Position numbers and translations under genes: made by a program
Assembly (NCBI GenBank): GCA_903904805.1
Contig: CAIVDX010000460.1
Location: 1-6,905, forward strand
Length of the DNA stretch: 6,905 nt
Reading direction: 5' to 3'
DNA from: an uncultured Rhodospirillales bacterium
Lineage (GTDB): Bacteria; Pseudomonadota; Alphaproteobacteria; Acetobacterales; Acetobacteraceae
In this document: positions 1 to 4,654 of the stretch, in pieces
Layout: each line of letters starts with the position of its first letter
How positions within the stretch are numbered: position 1 is the first letter of the stretch
The notes under the pieces: generated by a model
What the model saw: the letters and a program-made list of their open reading frames with translations, nothing else
Told to the model about the DNA's origin: nothing
Databases searched by the model: none

Positions 1-27
1 CGGGCGCGGGCCCGGCGGACGATCCGA

Positions 28-723
28 TCAGGCGGCGCGGCGGCGACGGATCGCCAGCAGGCCCAGAACGCCGCCGCCGAACAGGGCGATCGAGGCGGGC
101 TCGGGCACGCGGGTCACTGAGACGTCGGCGATCAGCAGCATGGGGGCGTTGCTCGCGATGGCGTTGCCGTTGACGAATGCCAGCGTGTCCGTGCCGGTCG
201 TGGCGGCGACGAACGTCTCGGTCACCAGGCCCCAGCCCGAGAAGGTGTTGGTCACGTTCATCAGCGGCGTCGTGCCGATCGAGCTGCCGTTGATCAGCAC
301 AGACCAGTCGCCGCTGGTGGCGGCGGTCAAGCCGGAGGCGTTGGCAAGGGCCTGCTCGAACGAGATGACATAGGTGTTTCCGGCGACGACCGAGAAGCTG
401 GGAGCGCTGAGCGAGGTGGCGCCGATCGTCGTCGGGATTTTGATTCCGAGCGCGTTGCCACCGCCCGCCCCTGCCGGCGGTGCGACGTAGCCGGCGGTCT
501 GCATCGCGGTGGCACTCGGCGAGGCGCTGTAGACGAAATATCCGGCGGCTCCGGTCCAGCCGGTGATCGAGGTTGTGGTGATCGCGACCTCGGTGGACGA
601 CGACGTTGTGGTGCTGCCCAGCGTGCCGGTCGTGAAATTGGTGCTGTAGATCACCCCGGCCTGAGCGGAACTGGCGATGCCCAGGAGGCCGGCAGCGACA
701 GCAGCAACATGGCGCTTAAGCAT
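28..723 (-). CDS. PEP-CTERM sorting domain protein (PEP1, divergent member)
   Basis: Secreted protein of 231 aa with unknown ligand. The ATG at 723 begins MLKRHV and a Sec signal peptide ending near SSAQA-G (about residue 22); a GAGAGG ribosome site lies 5 nt upstream. An upstream in-frame start at 771 would add 16 polar residues before the signal peptide and is not preferred. The body is rich in Thr, Ser, Ala and Gly and contains a TFSGWG stretch and an ADVSVT strand. The C-terminus is a textbook PEP-CTERM signal: VPEPAS (about residues 206-211), a short hydrophobic helix, then RRRRAA. In this family the signal is recognised by a membrane exosortase after Sec export. It resembles PEP2-PEP4 in layout (GW and GY near the N-terminus, FSGWG, NVSV-like strand) but has no cysteine and is shorter, so it is an older or unrelated copy. 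A beta-sandwich, galactose-binding-like fold is only an inference. It has its own candidate promoter. Confidence 0.88.
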   Translation of the reverse strand: MLKRHVAAVAAGLLGIASSAQAGVIYSTNFTTGTLGSTTTSSSTEVAITTTSITGWTGAAGYFVYSASPSATAMQTAGYVAPPAGAGGGNALGIKIPTTIGATSLSAPSFSVVAGNTYVISFEQALANASGLTAATSGDWSVLINGSSIGTTPLMNVTNTFSGWGLVTETFVAATTGTDTLAFVNGNAIASNAPMLLIADVSVTRVPEPASIALFGGGVLGLLAIRRRRAA

Positions 724-728
724 AAGAA

Positions 729-734
729 CCTCTC
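729..734 (-). promoter_or_regulatory. Ribosome binding site of PEP1
   Basis: GAGAGG on the minus strand, 5 nt before the ATG at 723. It decides for this ATG over the in-frame upstream start at 771. Confidence 0.7.
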
Positions 735-773
735 GATTTAATAAGACACCTGAACGAACCTGGCGTCTCATTT

Positions 774-823
774 CTGTTTACGTTGGGACTCATATAGCAC
801 AGGGCGACGGGCCGTGTAAACAG
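774..823. repeat. 8-bp inverted repeat across the PEP1 promoter
   Basis: CTGTTTAC at 774-781 and GTAAACAG at 816-823 are perfect inverted copies, start to start 42 bp apart (four turns of B-DNA). One arm covers most of the candidate -35 and the other sits just after the expected start of transcription, where a repressor or looping regulator could bind. No such pair was found at the other genes of the array. Confidence 0.5.
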
Positions 824-840
824 CTTTTTATCTAAAATAT
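791..840 (-). promoter_or_regulatory. Candidate promoter of PEP1
   Basis: Read on the minus strand: an AT-rich tract (about 821-840), a -35 TTTACA (815-820, five of six to TTGACA), an 18-bp spacer and a TGC-extended -10 TATATG (791-796). Transcription would start near 784, giving a leader of about 61 nt to the ATG at 723. PEP3 and PEP4 have the same layout. An 8-bp inverted repeat flanks it. Confidence 0.5.
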
Positions 841-913
841 TAGCCGACAGACAGAAGATGTGGCATCGGCACGTTAAAAATCAGACGATCAGAGGGGCGA
901 AAATGTCCCGAAA

Positions 914-1717
914 TCAGCGCGTTGCGGCGCGGCGGGCGCGCCGGCGGCGGGCGAGAAAAAGTCCGCCCGCTCCGGCTGACAAAATCGTGAGCGACATCGG
1001 CTCGGGCACCGCCTGGGTCACGCTCACATTGGTGAACAAGGCGAAGGGCGGCTGCGCGATGGTGGAGGAGGACAGAAACGACAGCACTTCGGTCGAGGCC
1101 GTGGCGGTGAAGTTACAGGTGTCGATGCCCCAGCCGGAGAAGCTGCCGCTGATCAGGTTGGTGGATTCCGAGCAGGTGGCGCCGGAGGTGGTGGTGAGGG
1201 CGCTGGTGGCCAGGGCGGCGGCGAGGGTGATCGGCAGATTGCCGCTGAAGCCGGCCTGCTGGGCGAAGGCGTAATCAAAACTCAGGGTATATACCTTGCC
1301 AACTTGCAAACCGCCGATGGTCTGGGTGACCGCGGCGGTGTTGTAGTCGGCATCCATTGCGATGAAGGAGGTCGCGCCAGGAGGGGCCGACCAGGCGGTG
1401 GTGCCGGTGCCGGTGTTGCCGCCATTCGTGGTCGACCAGAGATAGAGACCGGTGTTGTTGTTGTAGCCGGGATTGGACGTGATCGAGCTCGGCGCGTTGA
1501 TCGCCTGGGTGTAGGTGGCGAACAGGAAGTTATAGCCGGCGACCGTTGACCAGCCGGTGATGGTCGGTGCGCCGCCGAAGTAGCTGCCGAATCCGAACGA
1601 GGTTCCCGGCGCCGATGTCGTCGCGAAATTGCCGTTGGTCACGAACTGCGTCGCCTGCGCGGCGCCGCCGAGGAGCAATCCGGCGGCGGTGATGGCGGCG
1701 AGGAACGGCTTCGACAT
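914..1717 (-). CDS. PEP-CTERM sorting domain protein (PEP2)
   Basis: Secreted 267-aa protein, paralog of PEP3 and PEP4. The ATG at 1717 starts MSKPFL with a signal peptide ending near GGAAQA-T. A TTG at 1735 is in frame but lies within the ribosome-site region and adds only six residues before the signal peptide. Visible landmarks: QFVTNGNFATT (residues 24-34), GY at 61-62, SFIAMDADY (117-125), SGWGIDTC (194-201), EVLSFLSSS (210-218), NVSVT (230-234). Cys182 and Cys201 match cysteines in PEP3 and PEP4 and could form a disulfide in the periplasm. The sorting signal is VPEPMS (237-242), a hydrophobic helix, then an Arg-rich tail RRRRARRAATR. The NGNF start with later FIAMD and NVSVT strands recalls exported beta-sandwich, galactose-binding-like (DUF642-type) PEP-CTERM proteins, but this is inference. 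No good -35/-10 pair is visible in the 201 bp upstream, so it may be read through from PEP3. Confidence 0.9.
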   Translation of the reverse strand: MSKPFLAAITAAGLLLGGAAQATQFVTNGNFATTSAPGTSFGFGSYFGGAPTITGWSTVAGYNFLFATYTQAINAPSSITSNPGYNNNTGLYLWSTTNGGNTGTGTTAWSAPPGATSFIAMDADYNTAAVTQTIGGLQVGKVYTLSFDYAFAQQAGFSGNLPITLAAALATSALTTTSGATCSESTNLISGSFSGWGIDTCNFTATASTEVLSFLSSSTIAQPPFALFTNVSVTQAVPEPMSLTILSAGAGGLFLARRRRARRAATR

Positions 1718-1918
1718 TGGATGGGTCTTTCTCAATTATGAGGCAGTTGGCGGAGCATCGAGTCCGTGAAGAAAATAATTTTCCAGAAACTTGCCTCTCG
1801 GCGCCGGCGAGGATGCGGAGGGGAAATCGCGGAAAGAGAAGGTCGAAGCAAAAAAGAGACGCTTTTGAGCAGGTTGCGGGGCGGCGTTGGTACGGGGCTG
1901 GATCTTTGCCTGAGTGGT
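1718..1918. other. 201-bp spacer between PEP3 and PEP2
   Basis: Holds the GAGAAAG element of PEP2 and an AT-rich patch (about 1771-1795) with an isolated -10-like AATTAT (1775-1780), but no -35 at a workable distance. A run of six T on the minus strand near 1850 has no stem before it. Nothing else recognisable. Confidence 0.4.
1727..1733 (-). promoter_or_regulatory. Ribosome-site element of PEP2 (GAGAAAG)
   Basis: GAGAAAG, 9 nt before the ATG at 1717. The same heptamer at the same distance precedes PEP3 and PEP4. It is a weak match to the Shine-Dalgarno consensus, yet its conservation across three paralogs marks it as the likely initiation signal and argues against the overlapping TTG codon as start. 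Confidence 0.6.
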
Positions 1919-2761
1919 TCAGTCGGCGGCGCGGGCGGCCGAGGCCTTGGCGCCAGTGCGGCGGAGACGACGCGCGCCGATGAGGCCGACGAGGCCGGCG
2001 CCGAACAGCGCCACCGACATCGGTTCGGGCACGATGTAGGGGCCGGTCAGGCTGACATTGGTGAACAGCGCGAAGGGCGGGACCTGAACCGAGGCTGAGG
2101 ACAGAAAGGACAGGACCTCGGTGGTCGATGAGGCGACGAAGGTGCAGGTGTCCGGCGAGCCGCTGGTGTTCGGATCCCAGCCGGAGAAGGAGGTGCTCGC
2201 CAGGTTGTAGGTCTCCTGGCAGAGGACGCCGGCGGTGCTGCTCAGCGCGCTGGAGGCGAGCGCCGCAGCGATGGTGATCGGGATGGTGCCGGTGTAGCTG
2301 GCCTGCTGGGCGAAGCCGTAATCGAAGCTGAGCGTGTAGGCGCGGCCGACGGTCAGACCGTTGATGGTCTGCGACACGGCGGCGGTGCTGTAATCCGCGT
2401 CCATCGCGATGAAGGCGGACCCGCTCGGTGCGGCGGTCCAGGCATTGGGGCCGGCGCCATAGACGCCGTTGGTCTTCACCGCGGTCGACCACATGTAGAG
2501 CGACGTGTTGTTGTTGTAGCCCGGGTTCGAGGTGATCCCGCTGCCGGGGTTGATCGCCTGTGTGTAGGTGGCGAACAGGAAATTATAGCCGCCATTGTCG
2601 TTCCAGCCGGTGACGGTGCCGCCACTCTGCATGCCGAACGATGTGCCGGGCGCTGATGTGCTCGCGAAGTTACCGTTGCTCACGAACTGGGTGACGCCGG
2701 CGTTGGCGCTGCTGGCGGTGATCAGCAGGGCGGCAAGAAGTCCGGTGCGCAGGGTCATCAT
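1919..2761 (-). CDS. PEP-CTERM sorting domain protein (PEP3)
   Basis: Secreted 280-aa protein. The start is the first of two adjacent ATG codons (2761), followed by the signal peptide MMTLRTGLLAALLITASSANA. Landmarks: QFVSNGNFAST (25-35), GWNDNGGYN (52-60), ATYTQAIN (64-71), SNPGYNNNT (78-86), FIAMDADY (117-124), SFSGW (191-195), EVLSFLSS (215-222), FTNVSLTGP (233-241). Cys181 and Cys206 are shared with PEP2 and PEP4. The sorting signal VPEPMSVALFGAG (244-256) runs into a hydrophobic helix and a basic tail beginning ARRLRRTG, which ends in an unusual AAD. The middle is nearly identical to PEP2, while GWNDNGGYN and the NVSLTGP-PEPMS end match PEP4, so the gene looks mosaic. Export by Sec and processing by an exosortase are expected from the family; ligand and role are unknown. 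A candidate promoter with the same layout as that of PEP4 lies upstream. Confidence 0.9.
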   Translation of the reverse strand: MMTLRTGLLAALLITASSANAGVTQFVSNGNFASTSAPGTSFGMQSGGTVTGWNDNGGYNFLFATYTQAINPGSGITSNPGYNNNTSLYMWSTAVKTNGVYGAGPNAWTAAPSGSAFIAMDADYSTAAVSQTINGLTVGRAYTLSFDYGFAQQASYTGTIPITIAAALASSALSSTAGVLCQETYNLASTSFSGWDPNTSGSPDTCTFVASSTTEVLSFLSSASVQVPPFALFTNVSLTGPYIVPEPMSVALFGAGLVGLIGARRLRRTGAKASAARAAD

Positions 2762-2770
2762 GGCGGCGCT

Positions 2771-2777
2771 CTTTCTC
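2771..2777 (-). promoter_or_regulatory. Ribosome-site element of PEP3 (GAGAAAG)
   Basis: GAGAAAG, 9 nt before the first of the tandem ATG codons at 2761. The surrounding stretch TTTTTGAGAAAGA is shared with PEP4, as is GCCGCCATGAT at the start codon. Confidence 0.6.
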
Positions 2778-2833
2778 AAAAATCATCGTTCAAGCGGCGA
2801 ATCCGACGCACGATCACCGCTCCTGTCGGAAAG

Positions 2834-2893
2834 TTTATGTCATGGCGGCAATTTGGATACAAGAGTTAAGAGAAATCTTATAAAAAAGAATAA
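2834..2893 (-). promoter_or_regulatory. Candidate promoter of PEP3
   Basis: Minus strand: AT-rich tract at about 2863-2893 (possible UP element), -35 TTGTAT (2857-2862), 17-bp spacer, TGA-extended -10 CATAAA (2834-2839). The decamer ATGACATAAA is identical at PEP4. The expected start near 2827 gives a leader of about 66 nt. The -10 matches four of six consensus bases. Confidence 0.5.
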
Positions 2894-3033
2894 GAGGTTG
2901 GTTGGGAGAGAATGTCACGAAAAAAGAGTGGCGCGCGGGTGGGCGAGACGATGCTCATTGGGTGCGGCAGTTTCGCTGCGACCGGGCGCCGCGGATCCGT
3001 GGTCGAGCGGTGCGCGCGGGCCGTTCGGTTCAG

Positions 3034-3182
3034 CGCTTCGGCGCAGGATCTTTTGTTACGCGCTGCGGCGCAGGCCCTTCGATTGCGCGCTGCTGCGCAG
3101 GCTCTTGGATTGCGCGCTGCTACGCAGGCTCTTGGATTGCGCGCTGCTACGCAGGCCCTTCGATTGCGCGCTGCTACGCAGG
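3034..3182 (-). repeat. 27-bp tandem repeat coding for the PEP4 tail
   Basis: Four full near-identical 27-bp units at 3061-3087, 3088-3114, 3115-3141 and 3142-3168, a partial unit at 3169-3182, and a decayed unit at 3034-3060. The period is nine codons, so the frame is kept: LRSSAQSK(G/S). Differences are few (TGCGGCG/TGCTGCG/TGCTACG and GGCCCTTCG/GGCTCTTGG blocks), and the two outer and two inner units share variants. In the decayed unit the CAA for Gln reads TAA, which is the stop codon of PEP4. Confidence 0.92.
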
Positions 3183-3985
3183 CGACGGGCACCGGCAAGG
3201 CCGGCGAGGCCGGCGCCGAACAGTGCGATCGACATCGGCTCGGGGATGGCGGGGCCGGTCAGGCTGACATTGGCGATCACCGCGAAGGGCGGCACGGCCA
3301 GGGTCGACGAGCTGAGGAACGACAGCACCTCGTTGGACGCCGTCGCGGTGAAGGTGCAGCTGGCATTGATCCAGCCGGTGAAGCTTTTGTCGGGGAAATT
3401 ATAGCCGCCGCTGCCGGCGCCGTCGGATTGAAGGCAGCTCGCACCGGAGGTGGTGGTCAGGATGCCGCCGCTGCTCAGATTGGCGGCGAGGAGGTCGTAC
3501 AGCGTGTTCGGGCTGTTATCGAAGCCGGCCTGCTGGGCGAAGCCGTATTCGAACGTCAGTACATAGGATCTGCCGACCGCCAGGCCGGTGATGTTCTGCG
3601 ACACCGCCGCGGTGTTGCCGGGGAAATCGGAGTCCATCGCGATGAAGGCCGGGCCGCCGGTGGTCGGGTTGCTGAAGGTGCTGATGCCGCCATTGCCGGT
3701 GGCCCACAGCCACACGGCGCCGCTCACGCCATTGCTGGACGAGGTGGCCGAGGCGGCGTTGGTGTAGAGGATGTTGTAGCCGCCATTGTCGTTCCAGCCG
3801 GTCACGCTGCCCTGGCCCTGCATGTTGAACGAGGGGCCGGCATCGTTGGTGTAGGTCGTGCCGTTCACCACCGTGGTGGCGAAATTGCCGTTGGTGACGA
3901 ACTGGGCGGCCTGGGCGGTGGTGCCGGCGAGCAGCGGGGCCGCGAGCATCAGGGCGGAAAGCAGTCCGGCGCGGCTGGCGATCAT
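3056..3985 (-). CDS. PEP-CTERM sorting domain protein with a nonapeptide-repeat tail (PEP4)
   Basis: Secreted 309-aa protein, first of the array in transcription order. The ATG at 3985 starts MIASRAG and a signal peptide ending near GTTAQA-A (residue 26). An upstream TTG in frame at 4012 would run through the ribosome site and is rejected. Landmarks: QFVTNGNFATT (28-38), GWNDNGGYN (63-71), FIAMDSD (114-120), FTGW (202-205), Cys184 and Cys210, EVLSFLSSS (219-227), ANVSLTGP (238-245). The sorting signal is IPEPMSIALFGAG (247-259), a hydrophobic helix and ARR. Most PEP-CTERM proteins end within a few basic residues of this point. Here 41 more residues follow: four copies of LRSSAQSK(G/S) and a partial fifth, ending LRRSA before TAA. 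The tail is strongly basic and low in complexity. If the usual topology holds it would stay in the cytoplasm or be cut off with the anchor. Function unknown; a carbohydrate or surface role is inferred from the family only. Confidence 0.9.
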   Translation of the reverse strand: MIASRAGLLSALMLAAPLLAGTTAQAAQFVTNGNFATTVVNGTTYTNDAGPSFNMQGQGSVTGWNDNGGYNILYTNAASATSSSNGVSGAVWLWATGNGGISTFSNPTTGGPAFIAMDSDFPGNTAAVSQNITGLAVGRSYVLTFEYGFAQQAGFDNSPNTLYDLLAANLSSGGILTTTSGASCLQSDGAGSGGYNFPDKSFTGWINASCTFTATASNEVLSFLSSSTLAVPPFAVIANVSLTGPAIPEPMSIALFGAGLAGLAGARRLRSSAQSKGLRSSAQSKSLRSSAQSKSLRSSAQSKGLRRSA

Positions 3986-3994
3986 GGCGGCAAT

Positions 3995-4001
3995 CTTTCT
4001 C
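3995..4001 (-). promoter_or_regulatory. Ribosome-site element of PEP4 (GAGAAAG)
   Basis: GAGAAAG, 9 nt before the ATG at 3985, same arrangement as in PEP2 and PEP3. Confidence 0.6.
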
Positions 4002-4017
4002 AAAAATACCAAACACC

Positions 4018-4029
4018 GTCAGCGCTGAC
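4018..4029. promoter_or_regulatory. 12-bp perfect palindrome in the PEP4 leader
   Basis: GTCAGCGCTGAC is its own reverse complement and lies about 20-30 nt after the expected start of PEP4 transcription. It could be an operator for a dimeric regulator or a small leader hairpin. PEP3, otherwise similar upstream, lacks it. Chance occurrence is possible. Confidence 0.35.
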
Positions 4030-4055
4030 CGAGAATGGCCAGTTCTGACTAAAAA

Positions 4056-4110
4056 TTTATGTCATATGGGTCGTGCTGATGTAAGATATAAAGATAGAAT
4101 AAAAAAAGAG
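4056..4110 (-). promoter_or_regulatory. Candidate promoter of PEP4
   Basis: Minus strand: A/T tract at about 4085-4110 including a run of seven T, -35 TTACAT (4079-4084), 17-bp spacer, TGA-extended -10 CATAAA (4056-4061). Same decamer and nearly the same distance to the ribosome-site element (49 versus 48 nt) as PEP3. Expected leader about 64 nt. The T run might instead belong to a terminator after pgpA, but no stem precedes it directly. Confidence 0.5.
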
Positions 4111-4179
4111 ATGATCGGGCGGGCGTGAGCTGCCTCTCGATGCGCGAGCCGATCGGGCAGGTGGTGCGGGTGAGGGCGC

Positions 4180-4632
4180 CTACAGACCCAGCGACGGGGC
4201 GCTCAGGCGGAGCAGACCCAGGCAGGCGGCGGCGGCGAGGCCGGCCAGCACGTCGTCGGCCATCACCGACAGCGCGCCGCCCTGGCGGTCCACCCAGCCG
4301 ATCGGGCCGGGTTTGGCGATGTCGAACAGCCGGAACAGCGCGAAGGCCAGGGCGAAGCCCAGCCAGCCCAGTCCGCTCAGCGCCAGCAGCGCGATCCACT
4401 GGCCGGCGACCTCGTCGATCACCACCCAGCCGGGATCGTCCGCCCCGCCGGCCTGCACGGTGGCCCAGGTGCCGACGAGGCAAACGCCGAGGCAGCCGAG
4501 CGGCAGCAGCCAGGGCGGACCGGCCATCAGCGGCACGGCCAGCGCCAGCCCGAGCAGCGAGCCGGCGGTGCCTGGTGCCTTCGGGGCGAATCCGACGCCG
4601 AAGCCGCTCGCGACGAAGCGGGCAAAGCTCAT
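4180..4632 (-). CDS. pgpA: Phosphatidylglycerophosphatase A
   Basis: Inner-membrane enzyme of phospholipid synthesis that removes the phosphate from phosphatidylglycerophosphate to give phosphatidylglycerol. Family motifs are in the expected order (150-aa numbering from the ATG at 4632): SGFGVGFAPKAPGTAGS (9-25), VVIDEVAGQWIAL (70-82, acidic D73-E74), RLFDIAKPGPIGWVD (101-115) and MADDVLAG (124-131, D126-D127). These correspond to the conserved acidic, likely metal-binding, residues of PgpA. Three to four hydrophobic stretches are visible. An alternative GTG start at 4662 would add ten residues and overlap the slt stop codon by 8 bp. I prefer the ATG because AGGTG lies just upstream (spacing a short 3 nt) and the N-terminus then begins right before the motif; this is not certain. 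Either way it is tightly coupled to slt and probably in the same transcript. The stop is TAG. Confidence 0.93.
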   Translation of the reverse strand: MSFARFVASGFGVGFAPKAPGTAGSLLGLALAVPLMAGPPWLLPLGCLGVCLVGTWATVQAGGADDPGWVVIDEVAGQWIALLALSGLGWLGFALAFALFRLFDIAKPGPIGWVDRQGGALSVMADDVLAGLAAAACLGLLRLSAPSLGL

Positions 4633-4654
4633 CGGCACCTGTTCGAACGCCGGA

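Larger units (their letters stand above)
2762..3055. other. 294-bp spacer between PEP4 and PEP3
   Basis: The longest gene-free stretch. The part next to PEP4 (2912-3055) continues the PEP4 frame for 48 sense codons after the stop, starting inside a decayed repeat unit and ending at a TGA at 2912-2914, so it may be former coding sequence. The part next to PEP3 holds the AT-rich tract, promoter and leader of PEP3. No terminator stem and no RNA gene were seen. Confidence 0.5.

Noticed and set aside
843..870. GCCGA/TCGGC inverted repeat followed on the minus strand by TAATATTTT, as a terminator after PEP2
   Set aside because: Only a 5-bp stem with an 18-nt loop and no solid T run; too weak.
1718..1735. 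TTG codons in the ribosome-site element as start of PEP2 (also at PEP3 and PEP4)
   Set aside because: They overlap the conserved GAGAAAG element and would put charged residues in front of well-formed signal peptides.
1530..2492. 320-codon minus-strand frame overlapping PEP2 and PEP3 in another frame
   Set aside because: Arg/His-rich shadow spanning the end of PEP3, the spacer and the start of PEP2; the overlapped frames have signal peptides and PEP-CTERM ends.
3056..3182. Possible CRISPR array from the 27-bp units
   Set aside because: Units abut with no spacers and are in frame with a coding sequence.
2878..3198. 106-codon minus-strand frame with RACVAARNP repeats at the PEP4 end
   Set aside because: Same 27-bp repeat in a shifted frame; no signal peptide, domain or ribosome site of its own.
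2912..4048. 378-codon open frame on the plus strand opposite PEP4, with LRAATQALG repeats
   Set aside because: Antisense shadow; the repeat only reflects the 27-bp period, which keeps every frame open.
4101..4158. T7 run and GATCGGGC direct repeats after pgpA as a terminator
   Set aside because: No stable stem directly before the T run; only a 4-bp CTCG/CGAG stem farther away. The tract fits better as the AT-rich part of the PEP4 promoter.
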